A stretch of 64,000 nt of DNA from Pseudomaricurvus sp050633365 (GCA_050633365.1 JBOEGJ010000042.1:1-64000); one strand, 5' to 3'. Counted from the first letter of the stretch, positions 44,187 through 52,605 are shown. The notes: generated by a model from the sequence alone, not told the origin. Made by a program: numbers and translations.

Positions 44187-45254
44187 ATGCTAACTCACCT
44201 TCTATCACCGGCCCGACGCGTCTCAGTAAAAATTCGCCTCGTGGCCCTCTCGTCGATTGCTCTTTGCGGCCTTGCCTCTGCAGCCCAAAGCTCGGAAACC
44301 GAAGAGCCGGAAGCCGATCGCTGGTATCAAGTCGAAGTTATTCTCTTAGCTCACAAGACCAGCAGCGACAATGAGATTTGGCGTAACGACATCGCCTTAG
44401 CCTACCCACCAAACTGGACCGAACTCAAGGACCCTGAAGCTTTATTAATCGAAGCTGCAGCCTGTGTACCAGAAGCCCCTGAGACGGACGGAGAATCGAT
44501 CGAGTCCGGCCTCGCAGATAGCAGTGACAAAAGCGAACTCTCGCCCTTAAGCACAGCCGACACAGAGCAACCATTAAGCTGCCCGCAAGCAGCCGACCTT
44601 GATCGGGAGCCATACTATTTACTGCCCAAAGAGTTGCGTGCGTTAAATGAACAAGCGCAAGAATTAAAGTGGTCACGCCAACACCGCGTACTCTTCCACC
44701 AGGCTTGGCGACAACCCATCGTGGACAAGACCGAAGCCACATCGATCATCATCAACGCTGGCGATGCTTATGGTGCGCACTCAGAACTAGAAGGCACACT
44801 ATCGATCAGCGTATCGCGCTATTTACACCTCAAGACCAATCTCTGGTTTAGTGAATTTGCCCACAATTATGGCCAAGACAAAGGCCTATGGCCTGAACTC
44901 CCCATTCGTCCGAGCCAACAAGAGTATTCATTGACGCAATTTGAAGAGAATATTGAATCGCCCTGGGACCGAGTTCAGCCCTTAAACGACGAATATGACA
45001 AGATATTGGATCGCCCTTTTGTGCCGGAACAAATCACCTTGATCAAGCAAAAGCGACGCATGCGAAGCAAAGAGGTGCATTACATCGACCACCCCAAGGT
45101 CGGCATTGTGATACTGCTAGAGCCCTACGAAATTCCCGAATTAACTCCGACCGAATCGACTGCAGAAGATGCAGGTTTAGAAAGTGCTGAAATAGAAGAC
45201 CAGGCTAACGACACAACCGATTCGTTTTCCGCTGAACCGCAGACAAGCCCTTAA
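44187..45254 (+). CDS. CsiV-family protein
   Basis: The protein belongs to the CsiV family, first described in Vibrio cholerae as a periplasmic peptidoglycan-binding protein sensitive to D-amino acids. The 355 residues begin with a signal peptide cleaved near residue 32 (ALCGLASAAQS). Family landmarks are WYQVEVILLAHK near the N-terminus, YYLLPKELRALNEQAQELKW near residue 150 with HQAWRQP after it, and a late KRRMRSKEVHYIDHPKVGIVI segment. The tail is acidic and low in complexity. It lies between mfd and mtnP, as in Pseudomonas (from memory). Confidence 0.85.
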   Translation: MLTHLLSPARRVSVKIRLVALSSIALCGLASAAQSSETEEPEADRWYQVEVILLAHKTSSDNEIWRNDIALAYPPNWTELKDPEALLIEAAACVPEAPETDGESIESGLADSSDKSELSPLSTADTEQPLSCPQAADLDREPYYLLPKELRALNEQAQELKWSRQHRVLFHQAWRQPIVDKTEATSIIINAGDAYGAHSELEGTLSISVSRYLHLKTNLWFSEFAHNYGQDKGLWPELPIRPSQQEYSLTQFEENIESPWDRVQPLNDEYDKILDRPFVPEQITLIKQKRRMRSKEVHYIDHPKVGIVILLEPYEIPELTPTESTAEDAGLESAEIEDQANDTTDSFSAEPQTSP

Positions 45255-45292
45255 AAAAGCGCCACCTCTGTTCTAAGCCGTTATAGGCCACC

Positions 45293-45324
45293 CAAAAAAA
45301 TGCCGACATGATGTCGGCGTTTTT
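45293..45324. terminator. Bidirectional terminator between csiV and the cold-shock gene
   Basis: GCCGACA-TGA-TGTCGGC (45302-45318) forms a 7-bp stem with a 3-base loop, flanked by an A run on the left (45293-45300) and GTTTTT on the right. It can end both converging transcripts. Confidence 0.85.
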
Positions 45325-45353
45325 GCTGCAAAGTGGTGCAAAAATAATGAGCG

Positions 45354-45566
45354 TTATACGCAGTTGACGTTTTCTGCCTGCAAGCCCTTATCACCTTCTA
45401 GAAGATCAAACTCTACAGATTGCCCCTCGGCGAGAGAGCGGTAACCTTCCCCTTCGATACTACGGTAATGGACAAAGACATCATCGCTGCTTTCGCCGCG
45501 AGTGATAAAGCCGTAGCCACGAGCGTTATTAAACCACTTCACTGTGCCAACTTCACGAGCTGCCAT
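45354..45566 (-). CDS. Cold-shock family protein (CspA-like)
   Basis: This is a single cold-shock domain of 70 residues that binds single-stranded RNA and DNA as an RNA chaperone. It has both nucleic-acid motifs: RNP1-like ARGYGFI (near 14) and RNP2 VFVHY (near 30), with VKWFNN before them. GAGG lies close upstream of the ATG. It is a single-gene unit between two terminators or promoters. Which Csp paralogue it is, and whether it is cold-induced, cannot be told. Confidence 0.95.
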   Translation of the reverse strand: MAAREVGTVKWFNNARGYGFITRGESSDDVFVHYRSIEGEGYRSLAEGQSVEFDLLEGDKGLQAENVNCV

Positions 45567-45586
45567 ACTACCTACCTCATTATTTT

Positions 45587-45614
45587 TATATATATTGTTA
45601 TTTCATGAGTGCAA
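45587..45614 (-). promoter_or_regulatory. Candidate promoter of the cold-shock gene
   Basis: On the minus strand TTGCAC (45614-45609), a 16-base spacer and TATATA (45592-45587) fit sigma70. The leader would be only about 14 bases, unlike the long cold-sensing leader of E. coli cspA. The remaining sequence up to 45834 shows nothing else I can support. Confidence 0.35.
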
Positions 45615-45834
45615 CCAATTGGATCGCTAAACTCGACGAGAGCCAATTCCCACACTTCGACCCTAAGTGCTGTTACTGAATAATAACGACTTAATACCCG
45701 TTACCCTCAATAAATAGCTGTCCCTTTGTAAGATAAATTGGCTGAGGTGTCCAGAAAAAGTTGCGAGTTTCTGCCGATTTTTCAAACAGTTCGTTCGCAG
45801 TCAGTGCAGCATAAATGGTGACGCTATTGCAGAG

Positions 45835-46599
45835 TTAATCCGCAGCCTTAACATAACCTAGCTGTGACAGGGCCTGCAGTAAAATGGCCTGCACATCGGT
45901 CATACCTAAACGCACAACACGGTGAATGTCATCCAGCGTAATGGGCGCTGCGGTCATACCCGCCCCCCAATTCACAACCAAGCATAAACTGGCGTAAGCG
46001 ATGCCCAACTCTCTGGCCAAAACCGCTTCGGGCATACCGGTCATTCCCACTAAGTCACAACCATCTTTCTGGCAACGCCTTACTTCTGCTGCGGTTTCTA
46101 AGCGTGGCCCTTGAGTTGCGCCATAAACGCCGCCGTCGACACATCCGAGTTTCAAATCTTTGGCTGCGCACAACAACGCCTCCCTGGCCGCCGCATCATA
46201 GGGCTCGGTAAAATCCACGTGATCCAGCGGGCCAGCAACGCCGTCAAAAAACGACGTTTCCCGACCTGCGGTATAATCGATAATTTGGTCGGGAACCACG
46301 ATTGCCTGCGGCCCCATAGAGTCGCTCAAACCACCGACTGCATTAACTGCAAAAATATGCGTTATTCCAAGCGACTTGAGCGCGGCAATGTTAGCTCGAT
46401 AATTAATCTTGTGAGGTGCAATGGAGTGATCGCCACCATGTCGTGGCAGAAAATAAAACACGAGATCGCTGCTGGGTACACGCCCCATCCGTACCTGCGC
46501 CGAGGGCTGCCCGAACGGAGTCTCTGGCCGATGAGAATCAAACCAGTCAACGCCCTGGATATCCCCAAGACCGGTACCGCCAATGATCGCAACCTTCAC
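45835..46599 (-). CDS. mtnP: S-methyl-5'-thioinosine/thioadenosine phosphorylase (MtnP family)
   Basis: This enzyme phosphorolytically cleaves methylthio-nucleosides in methionine and purine salvage. The 254 residues show the family's phosphate- and sugar-binding segments: IIGGTGLGDIQG at the start, LPRHGGDHSIAPHKINYRANI near residue 55, VNAVGGL near 85, and TQGPRLETAAEVRRCQKDGCDLVGMT near 165. The P. aeruginosa protein in the same position (PA3004) prefers methylthioinosine, so that substrate is likely, by synteny only. It overlaps mscS by 4 bases. Confidence 0.9.
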   Translation of the reverse strand: MKVAIIGGTGLGDIQGVDWFDSHRPETPFGQPSAQVRMGRVPSSDLVFYFLPRHGGDHSIAPHKINYRANIAALKSLGITHIFAVNAVGGLSDSMGPQAIVVPDQIIDYTAGRETSFFDGVAGPLDHVDFTEPYDAAAREALLCAAKDLKLGCVDGGVYGATQGPRLETAAEVRRCQKDGCDLVGMTGMPEAVLARELGIAYASLCLVVNWGAGMTAAPITLDDIHRVVRLGMTDVQAILLQALSQLGYVKAAD

Positions 46600-47726
46600 G
46601 TCTGAACCTTGGGTGATAATCGCTTAGAGTGCTCGCCCTGCTCTCGATCAAGGATAATCGCATCAGGAAGATGAACCGTAGACGTCGGGAAGGCGCACTC
46701 AGCACCGGCCGATTCGATCAACGACAAGATACCTAAAAGCACATCTTGTTTGATCTCATGAAAATGAACCCAGTCCGTGGTTTTGGTAAAGGTATAGACA
46801 AAGAAGTCCATCGACGATGGCGCAAAGGCGTTAAAGTTGACGATCAAAGTTTGATTTTGGTCGATGTCTGGATGAGCTTGTAAATAGGCTTTTACGTCAC
46901 CGACGATAGTCTTCATCTTCGACGCATCGGCATAACGAATCCCGAAGGTTTCGTAGATACGACGATTGCTCATACGCGAAGGATTCTCTAGCGAGATATG
47001 AGTAAAGGTCGCATTGGGAATATACAGGGGGCGCTTGTCAAAAGTGCGAATACGGGTCAAACGCCAGCCAATATCTTCTACAGTACCTTCGATTTCTTGA
47101 TCTGGTGAGCGAATCCAGTCACCGACACTAAAGGGACGATCAAGGTACACCATCAGGCCGCCAAAGAAGTTAGCCAATAGATCCTTTGCCGCAAAACCTA
47201 CCGCTATACCACCAATACCGCCAAAGGCCAGCACCCCAGAAATGCTATAGCCCAATGACTGAAGCAGCACCAGCGCCGCGGTAATCATGACCGACATTCT
47301 CAGCAGCTTGCCAATGGCTCTTACCGTCGTAGCATCCATGGGCTTGTTGGAGAACTGAGGGTCCATCAAATTGTCTTCGGCTCGACGAATTAAAAGCACC
47401 AAAAACCAAGTGAGTAATACCACCACGGACAATTTGCGAAACGGAGCAATTAATTCCAACAAGCTGTTATCAGAAGCCTGAGCCCCGATCTGAGCCGCCA
47501 CAGACAATCCCACCACCCAGATAAGCCACCTCAAGGGCCGACGTGCCGCCCCCAGCAGTGCATCATCCCAGAGGTTGTGTGTTTTCTCCGCTTTGAGCAT
47601 TAGCCGATCTAAAATCAACCGCGCTACCAAGGCGGCAATCAAGGTCACTAATACGACACCAAAAACTTCCAGCACCCAGTAGTTACCCCGGCCAATCCAA
47701 TCGGCAGCCTTTTCGCTAAATTCCAT
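46596..47726 (-). CDS. MscS-family mechanosensitive channel
   Basis: This inner-membrane channel would open under membrane tension to release solutes. The 376 residues have about four membrane segments in the first 180, the last being the pore-lining Gly/Ala-rich helix (LAFGGIGGIAVGFAAKDLLANFFGG), directly followed by the conserved DRPFSVGDWI of the MscS beta domain and a C-terminal alpha/beta domain. The organisation is closer to YbdG/YnaI-type channels than to the 286-residue MscS. It lies between nagZ (26 bases) and mtnP (4-base overlap). Confidence 0.9.
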   Translation of the reverse strand: MEFSEKAADWIGRGNYWVLEVFGVVLVTLIAALVARLILDRLMLKAEKTHNLWDDALLGAARRPLRWLIWVVGLSVAAQIGAQASDNSLLELIAPFRKLSVVVLLTWFLVLLIRRAEDNLMDPQFSNKPMDATTVRAIGKLLRMSVMITAALVLLQSLGYSISGVLAFGGIGGIAVGFAAKDLLANFFGGLMVYLDRPFSVGDWIRSPDQEIEGTVEDIGWRLTRIRTFDKRPLYIPNATFTHISLENPSRMSNRRIYETFGIRYADASKMKTIVGDVKAYLQAHPDIDQNQTLIVNFNAFAPSSMDFFVYTFTKTTDWVHFHEIKQDVLLGILSLIESAGAECAFPTSTVHLPDAIILDREQGEHSKRLSPKVQT

Positions 47727-47752
47727 CGACTCACTCCCTTTTAATGAATCCG

Positions 47753-48784
47753 TTAAGCGTTTGCTTGTTTCACCAACTGCTCTAATCGTTGATGGGTTTT
47801 CTGCCAGCGGCCGGATGCTGTCAGCTCGCCGCGATCAACGCTGGCTCGAGCGCGCATACTCTCCCGCGACGCTCGATTGCAGTGATAGTGTTCTGCCTTC
47901 AATTCATTCAAGACACTAATGACCCCCTCACGGCTGTTGCACACTAACACCATATCGCAACCCGCTTCGATAGCCGCTTGCGCTCGCTCGGGGTAAGTCC
48001 CCATTTGAGTAGCGCCCTCCATGGTCAGGTCATCACTAAAGATCACCCCCTGATAACCCATCTGTTGTCGTAAAATCGTTTGCAACCACACCTTGGAAAA
48101 CCCAACAGCCGCCTCAGCATCTATTTTCGGGAATAAAATATGCGCTGGCATTACCGCGTCGAGTGAAGCCTTGAGCTGATCAAAAGGCTTTAAGTCTTTG
48201 ACAGTGATATCTTCCACAGAACGATCATCAACCGGTAACTCAAGATGGCTGTCGCCGCGCACGCTGCCGTGTCCTGGAAAGTGCTTACCAGTAACGGCCA
48301 TTCCCGCCTCGCGCGCGCCCTCGATAAAGGCACCCGCCAGTTTCGTCACACGCTCTGACGAGGCTGAAAAGGCGCGATCGCCGATGACGCTGCAAAACTC
48401 ATCATCAACATCAAGCACGGGGGTATAGCTATAGTCCATACCGATCGCGAGCACCTCGCTGGCCAGCAACCAGCCACAATCTTTAGCCAGCGCTAGTGCC
48501 TCTGTCGAGTTATCACTGTATAGGCGATCAAAAATTTGCATGGGAGGAATGGCGGTAAAACCGTCTTTACAACGCTGAACTCGTCCGCCCTCTTGATCCA
48601 CACAAATCAGCAATTCTGAGCGCTGCGCTCGAATCTCGGCAACGAGAGACTGCAACTGATCGTAGCTCTCAATATTGCGTGAAAACACAATAACGCCACC
48701 TACCGCGTCGTGCTTGAGCAACACCTTTTCAGCGTCGGTCAAGGTGGTGCTTTCAAGATCTAGGATTACGGGACCTAAGGTCAT
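47753..48784 (-). CDS. nagZ: Beta-N-acetylhexosaminidase NagZ
   Basis: NagZ is a cytoplasmic family GH3 enzyme that removes N-acetylglucosamine from recycled cell-wall muropeptides, so it also affects AmpC induction. The 343 residues show the GH3 signature KHFPGHGSVRGDSHLELP near residue 167, which includes the mobile loop with the catalytic His of the Asp-His pair, and SDDLTMEGA near 250 with the nucleophile Asp. ICVDQEGGRVQR near 60 is conserved. It is the first gene of the nagZ-mscS-mtnP series. Confidence 0.95.
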   Translation of the reverse strand: MTLGPVILDLESTTLTDAEKVLLKHDAVGGVIVFSRNIESYDQLQSLVAEIRAQRSELLICVDQEGGRVQRCKDGFTAIPPMQIFDRLYSDNSTEALALAKDCGWLLASEVLAIGMDYSYTPVLDVDDEFCSVIGDRAFSASSERVTKLAGAFIEGAREAGMAVTGKHFPGHGSVRGDSHLELPVDDRSVEDITVKDLKPFDQLKASLDAVMPAHILFPKIDAEAAVGFSKVWLQTILRQQMGYQGVIFSDDLTMEGATQMGTYPERAQAAIEAGCDMVLVCNSREGVISVLNELKAEHYHCNRASRESMRARASVDRGELTASGRWQKTHQRLEQLVKQANA

Positions 48785-48899
48785 AAAACTCTCTTTCTAC
48801 AAATGCTGCGCCAACGCTGAACGACCGAAAGGTGCTGGCCTCTTTTCGATGATCCAACGGCGGCTATTATTATGGGGGATAGAAATACTGGATCGACGA

Positions 48900-49541
48900 T
48901 CAATCGCTGTCTTCGCTATTTAGCATCCCCGTGACGGCAGGAACCAAAAGATTTACCGCATCGGTCACGGTACTGTCCTTATCGAAATCGGCTTTCAGAA
49001 TGCTGCTGATTGAGTCAAAACTGGAAAGCGTAAACACAGATGCCCCAAGCATGAAATACAAGCGCCAGTAGAAAACCTCTGGCTTTACATCGGGCATGGC
49101 TTCGCGCAACAACACAGTAAAGCGTGAATAATTCTCACCGTATTCAGCAATAATAAAGTGGCGAAGATGCTCTTGTGATTGGGTGTAAGCCAAACCGAGT
49201 AACCGCATGAATTGATTGGGGGTTTCGCCAAGGCCTTGGGTTGAAGCCAGCAAGGTCGAAAACAAACAATCGATCAACTCATCAACCGATAAGGTATCGC
49301 CCTTTTTTGCGTCGATTTTTTTATCGAGCGCTTTGTCTAACTGCTCACAAAACGGGTTTAAGAAACGCGCAAAAACCGCTTGAATCAACGCCTTCTTGGA
49401 ACCAAAGTGATAATTGACTGCCGCCAAGTTCACATTGGCAGTGCTGGTAATGGTCCTTAGTGATGTCTCCGCATAGCCACGCTCTGCAAATAATGCCCCT
49501 GCAGCGTCCAATATTCGTTCAATGGTGTCAGGCTGCGCCAT
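48900..49541 (-). CDS. psrA: TetR-family regulator PsrA
   Basis: PsrA is a fatty-acid-responsive TetR repressor, which in Pseudomonas controls beta-oxidation genes and activates rpoS. The 213 residues start with a TetR helix-turn-helix (RILDAAGALFAERGYAETSLRTIT, then NVNLAAVNYHFGSKKALIQAVF), nearly the recalled P. aeruginosa PsrA sequence. The C-terminal helical half binds the ligand. Its own promoter carries two AAAC/GTTT-type inverted repeats, so it is likely autoregulated. The fadBA genes it controls in Pseudomonas are not in this window. Confidence 0.92.
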   Translation of the reverse strand: MAQPDTIERILDAAGALFAERGYAETSLRTITSTANVNLAAVNYHFGSKKALIQAVFARFLNPFCEQLDKALDKKIDAKKGDTLSVDELIDCLFSTLLASTQGLGETPNQFMRLLGLAYTQSQEHLRHFIIAEYGENYSRFTVLLREAMPDVKPEVFYWRLYFMLGASVFTLSSFDSISSILKADFDKDSTVTDAVNLLVPAVTGMLNSEDSD

Positions 49542-49879
49542 CTCTTACATCTCTTTATTTAAACAAAGTTTTGGAACATACGTTTAGACGATATTGATGT
49601 CAAGCGAGCCCGCCACTTCGCGCAGATATTGCCAGCTAAGCCCACTTTAGACCCTTTTGTTCTCTCTAACGAAAGGCGAATAACCTGAGGCATTAAAAAA
49701 CATCGCACCGCAAAAACGCGAAGTAAAAACTCCTTAGAAAATAAGAGCTTATTCAATCGTTCAAAAAACACCCAAAAGCCGCCAAAAAACGCTATTAGAT
49801 TTGAGGCTTTTAACCCCAGATATTTACGGTTATGTTTCCTAGTGTTAGCCCCAGCACAAGACACATAAGGACGTTTATT
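49542..49879. other. Intergenic region between psrA and a divergent small gene
   Basis: These 338 bases hold the psrA promoter and operators (listed separately). Toward the right it becomes rich in A, T and short lysine-like A runs. A long open frame on the minus strand here has no ribosome site and reads through the neighbouring small gene, so it is not annotated. Confidence 0.6.
49561..49603 (-). promoter_or_regulatory. psrA promoter with two PsrA-type operators
   Basis: On the minus strand a perfect -35 TTGACA (49603-49598), a 17-base spacer and TATGTT (49580-49575) form a promoter. Two inverted repeats overlap it: AAAC-AAA-GTTT (49561-49571) and GAAC-ATAC-GTTT (49574-49585), the second over the -10. 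The published PsrA box is C/GAAAC-N2-4-GTTTG/C, so both fit its core, the second with one mismatch. Confidence 0.65.
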
Positions 49880-50212
49880 ATGGCATCGGCTTACCCCAAT
49901 CAAGTCATCACCATCGGTCAGTGGTACCACGACACAACAGAAAACCTCTACTTTGAAGTTGTCGCCATTGACTCCAGCTCGGACACCATTGAAATTCAAT
50001 ACCTGGACGGGGAAGTCAGTGAAATTGAGCGAGACAGTTGGAATGATATGCCGCTCACGCCTGCCTCCCAGCCTGAAGATGCCAGCGCTGCATTTGAAAT
50101 GTCCATGCCCGACAACAATTGGGATAACGATCGCACCCTATCGTCAAGCGGTTGGAGCGATCCGCTTAACGTCATTGAACCAGACCTATTTCAAGGCTCA
50201 GAGGACTTTTAG
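49880..50212 (+). CDS. Small acidic protein of an uncharacterised gammaproteobacterial family
   Basis: The function is unknown. The start is the ATG at 49880 (MASAYPNQVITIGQWYHD), with AAGGACG 7 bases upstream; the product is 110 residues. The first 60 residues form a small beta-rich unit, IGQWYHDTTENLYFEVVAID then DTIEIQYLDGEVSEIERDSW, which I recall as resembling DUF6763 proteins (not searched). The C-terminal half is acidic, Ser/Pro/Asp-rich and probably disordered. It has no signal peptide or membrane segment, and it is divergent from psrA. Confidence 0.75.
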   Translation: MASAYPNQVITIGQWYHDTTENLYFEVVAIDSSSDTIEIQYLDGEVSEIERDSWNDMPLTPASQPEDASAAFEMSMPDNNWDNDRTLSSSGWSDPLNVIEPDLFQGSEDF

Positions 50213-50309
50213 TGTTGAAACACACTGCTTGTCAGGAATAACCTCGAGCCACTCTTAAACACTGACAGCTTCGAGCCAGGTATCATCGCCAGCGAAAAAC
50301 TCACTATCG

Positions 50310-50951
50310 CTAGGTAGATCGACTGACAATGTGCCGAATAAAAACGTCTCGCGCCTCCTCTGCGGTATCGACCACACTAAACAGAGACAATTCATCGCGA
50401 TCGATACAACCATGCTCCACCATGGTATTGCTCATCCAATCGACTAATCCATGCCAATAATCTCGCCCAACTAGTACGATGGGAAACGGCTCAACCTTAT
50501 GAGTCTGTACCAGAGTCAAGGCTTCAAACAACTCGTCTAGTGTTCCGAAGCCTCCTGGTAAAATCGCAAAACCCACCGCATTCTTGACGAACATGAACTT
50601 GCGAACAAAGAAATAGCGGAAGCTCAGGCTGGTACTCTGATATGGATTGGCGTCCTGCTCCCTTGGTAGCGTAATGTTTAACCCAACGGATTCACCCTCG
50701 GCCTCATAGGCGCCGCGATTAGCGCCTTCCATAATACCGGGACCGCCGCCTGTAATAACCGGCACACCTTCATTTGCCAACAACTCTCCCAGCTCCCTCG
50801 CCTGCTCGTAAGAGGCGCTGCTTTCTGCAAACCGAGCACCTCCAAAAACCGTCACGGCGCCCTTCAATTTAATCAGCTGCTCTATTCCGTCCACCAATTC
50901 GGATTGAATACGCAGCACCCGCCAAGCCTCTGGCATTTTGGCATCTAGCAT
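50310..50951 (-). CDS. LOG-family protein (TIGR00730-type nucleotide 5'-monophosphate nucleosidase)
   Basis: LOG-family enzymes hydrolyse nucleoside or cytokinin riboside monophosphates to base and ribose 5-phosphate; some bacterial homologues were mislabelled lysine decarboxylase. The 213 residues contain the diagnostic GGGPGIMEGANRGA near residue 67 and PGGFGTLDELFEAL near 132, with VFGGAR before them. A perfect AAGGAGG precedes the ATG. The gene is divergent from lexA. The exact substrate is unknown. Confidence 0.9.
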   Translation of the reverse strand: MLDAKMPEAWRVLRIQSELVDGIEQLIKLKGAVTVFGGARFAESSASYEQARELGELLANEGVPVITGGGPGIMEGANRGAYEAEGESVGLNITLPREQDANPYQSTSLSFRYFFVRKFMFVKNAVGFAILPGGFGTLDELFEALTLVQTHKVEPFPIVLVGRDYWHGLVDWMSNTMVEHGCIDRDELSLFSVVDTAEEARDVFIRHIVSRST

Positions 50952-50992
50952 AAAACCTCCTTAAAACAACAACTTATGCAGGCCTTCTTTTG

Positions 50993-50998
50993 AGTATA
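50993..50998 (-). promoter_or_regulatory. Possible -10 element of the LOG gene
   Basis: On the minus strand TATACT preceded by TGGC resembles an extended -10 for the LOG gene. No good -35 is visible at the right distance. The SOS boxes lie upstream of it, not over it. Confidence 0.3.
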
Positions 50999-51018
50999 GC
51001 CAGCTTTTAGAAAAAGAC

Positions 51019-51046
51019 TTGCGCGAGCACGCTTACTGTATATAAT
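51019..51046 (+). promoter_or_regulatory. lexA promoter
   Basis: TTGCGC (51019-51024), a 16-base spacer and a perfect TATAAT (51041-51046) form a sigma70 promoter directly before lexA. The first SOS box covers the -10. Confidence 0.75.
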
Positions 51047-51051
51047 CACAG
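51036..51051. promoter_or_regulatory. SOS box 1 (LexA operator)
   Basis: CTGTATATAATCACAG fits CTG-N10-CAG with the usual AT-rich centre and overlaps the lexA -10 element. Confidence 0.9.
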
Positions 51052-51054
51052 TCA

Positions 51055-51070
51055 CTGTATAAAAAATCAG
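51055..51070. promoter_or_regulatory. SOS box 2 (LexA operator)
   Basis: CTGTATAAAAAATCAG also fits CTG-N10-CAG; it lies 3 bases after box 1 and just downstream of the expected transcription start. Two adjacent boxes are known from the E. coli lexA promoter. Confidence 0.85.
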
Positions 51071-51086
51071 GAAGAATAATCCCGCT

Positions 51087-51689
51087 ATGATTAAGCTCAC
51101 AGCAAGACAGGAAGAAGTCCTCAATCTCATCAAGCGTAATATCGAAGATACTGGCTATCCGCCGACCCGTGCAGAGATTGCCAAAGAGCTGGGATTCAAG
51201 TCAGCTAACGCCGCTGAAGAGCACCTTAAAGCACTCGCTCGCAAAGGCGCCATCGAAATGATCGCCGGCGCATCTCGTGGCATTCGCCTACCGGATGAAG
51301 TGTCAGGAATTCCTATCGTCGGTCGAGTGGCCGCCGGCAGCCCTGTACTGGCCACTGAGCATATCGAAGACTATTGCAACGTCCCCCACGATTTTTTCTC
51401 CCCCTCGGCTGATTACTTTTTGCGTGTTACCGGCGAAAGCATGAAGGACATCGGCATTATGGATGGCGACCTACTGGCGGTGCACAAAACTGAAAGCGTA
51501 CGCAACGGCGATATCGTGGTTGCGCGAATTGAAGATGAAGTCACTGTAAAACGCTATCAACGTAAGCGCTCTAGCCACCAAGTTGAACTCTGGCCTGAAA
51601 ATGAGGAATTCAATGTCATCGAAGTGGACCTGAGAGATACCAGCTTTGCCATTGAAGGGCTGAGCGTTGGGGTCCTACGCCGAGATTAA
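51087..51689 (+). CDS. lexA: SOS repressor LexA
   Basis: LexA represses SOS genes and cleaves itself when RecA filaments form. The 200 residues open with the LexA winged helix (LTARQEEVLNLIKRNI, PPTRAEIAKELGF). The cleavage site Ala83-Gly84 (VAAGSPVLA), the nucleophile Ser118 (TGESMKD) and Lys155 (EVTVKR) correspond to 84-85, 119 and 156 of E. coli LexA. Two SOS boxes lie in its promoter, so it is autoregulated. sulA follows by 42 bases and is probably co-transcribed. Confidence 0.97.
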   Translation: MIKLTARQEEVLNLIKRNIEDTGYPPTRAEIAKELGFKSANAAEEHLKALARKGAIEMIAGASRGIRLPDEVSGIPIVGRVAAGSPVLATEHIEDYCNVPHDFFSPSADYFLRVTGESMKDIGIMDGDLLAVHKTESVRNGDIVVARIEDEVTVKRYQRKRSSHQVELWPENEEFNVIEVDLRDTSFAIEGLSVGVLRRD

Positions 51690-51731
51690 TCCAGCCAGAG
51701 CCTGCCTCAAATCCAGACTTAGGAGAATCAT

Positions 51732-52217
51732 ATGTCTACTGCACTGCCCATAAGCCAAACATTATCGAGTGAATTCTCGGCAGCAGCCAATGTGTCAGTG
51801 GCGAACAATGCTTTAACGCCAAACAATGATTCGCAGGCCCTCTCTCGCCAGCAACAAAAGCAAACTTCCGACATAACTGAACTGGTGTTAACCAAGCACA
51901 GCCCTGATGCGGAACTGCTGCTATTGCCAATGCTGGCCCATTTGAGCCGTGATGCGGAGCGCTGGATAACTTGGATTTGTGACAGTAAAGTGGATCGCCA
52001 GCACCTGCAAAATTACGGTGTCGACATGGACAAAATCCGAATCATCTACAGCGATCAGCTGAACAATACCCACTGGGTTTTATGGGAAGCGCTCAATGCG
52101 GGAACCAGCCATACGGTTATCGCGACGCCGGGGCTTTTAAGTGATGGCGATATGCATCACTTTGAACAAGCAGCCCAAGCCGGCAGTAGCCGTGGGTTGT
52201 TTATTCGCTATCGCTAG
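51732..52217 (+). CDS. sulA: SOS-linked cell division inhibitor SulA
   Basis: SulA binds FtsZ and delays division during the SOS response. The 161 residues have a variable, Ser/Asn/Gln-rich N-terminus of about 50, then the conserved part: LLLLPMLAHLSRDAERWITWIC near 63 and later NTHWVLWEALNAGTSHTVIATPG. Position directly after lexA matches Pseudomonas, where sulA shares the lexA promoter. It has AGGAGA before the ATG and no SOS box of its own, so regulation is through lexA. Confidence 0.88.
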   Translation: MSTALPISQTLSSEFSAAANVSVANNALTPNNDSQALSRQQQKQTSDITELVLTKHSPDAELLLLPMLAHLSRDAERWITWICDSKVDRQHLQNYGVDMDKIRIIYSDQLNNTHWVLWEALNAGTSHTVIATPGLLSDGDMHHFEQAAQAGSSRGLFIRYR

Positions 52218-52605
52218 TAAAAGAAACCATTGCTAGCTCGGCGGCACGCTCGCCAATCGGCTCTACGGAGCTCTCTAACCACAGATAGCCAACACAATGA
52301 AATCCCCCGCGGCTCACCAATACTCTGCGAGCGCCCGACCCCTTAGCTAACGAATAGAGGATTTCTCGGAAGCGCCCCTAGCACACCGCCTTTACGGCTA
52401 TGACTAGCGTCATAATGCTCGAATCTATACCTATGCCTTCGGTAGCACCGGCTAAATCAATGAGTGAAGAGTAAGAAATTCGAGGAATGCTCAATAAGTA
52501 ATGAGCTTGAGGTATTTCCAGGAGCGGTCAACGGTTAAAGAAGCACATCGGCACTAGGGCCCAGATAGATCAGTGAATCCAGATATATCAGTGAATCCAG
52601 ATAGC
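52218..52605. other. Intergenic region between sulA and a small convergent gene
   Basis: These 388 bases contain a 6-bp inverted repeat TATGAC-TAGC-GTCATA near 52399-52414 without a T tract, and the 18-bp tandem repeats at the right end. No clear sulA terminator and no credible gene were seen. Confidence 0.55.

Noticed and set aside
45567..45834. A long CspA-type cold-sensing leader
   Set aside because: The best promoter lies very close to the cold-shock gene, and I could not find a cold-box-like conserved block; the leader appears short.
49559..49999. A 146-codon minus-strand frame between psrA and the small acidic gene
   Set aside because: It is antisense to the better-supported small gene at 49880, lacks a ribosome site and covers the psrA promoter.
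52399..52414. TATGAC-TAGC-GTCATA inverted repeat as a sulA terminator
   Set aside because: The stem is only 6 bp, AT-containing, about 180 bases after the stop and not followed by a T tract.
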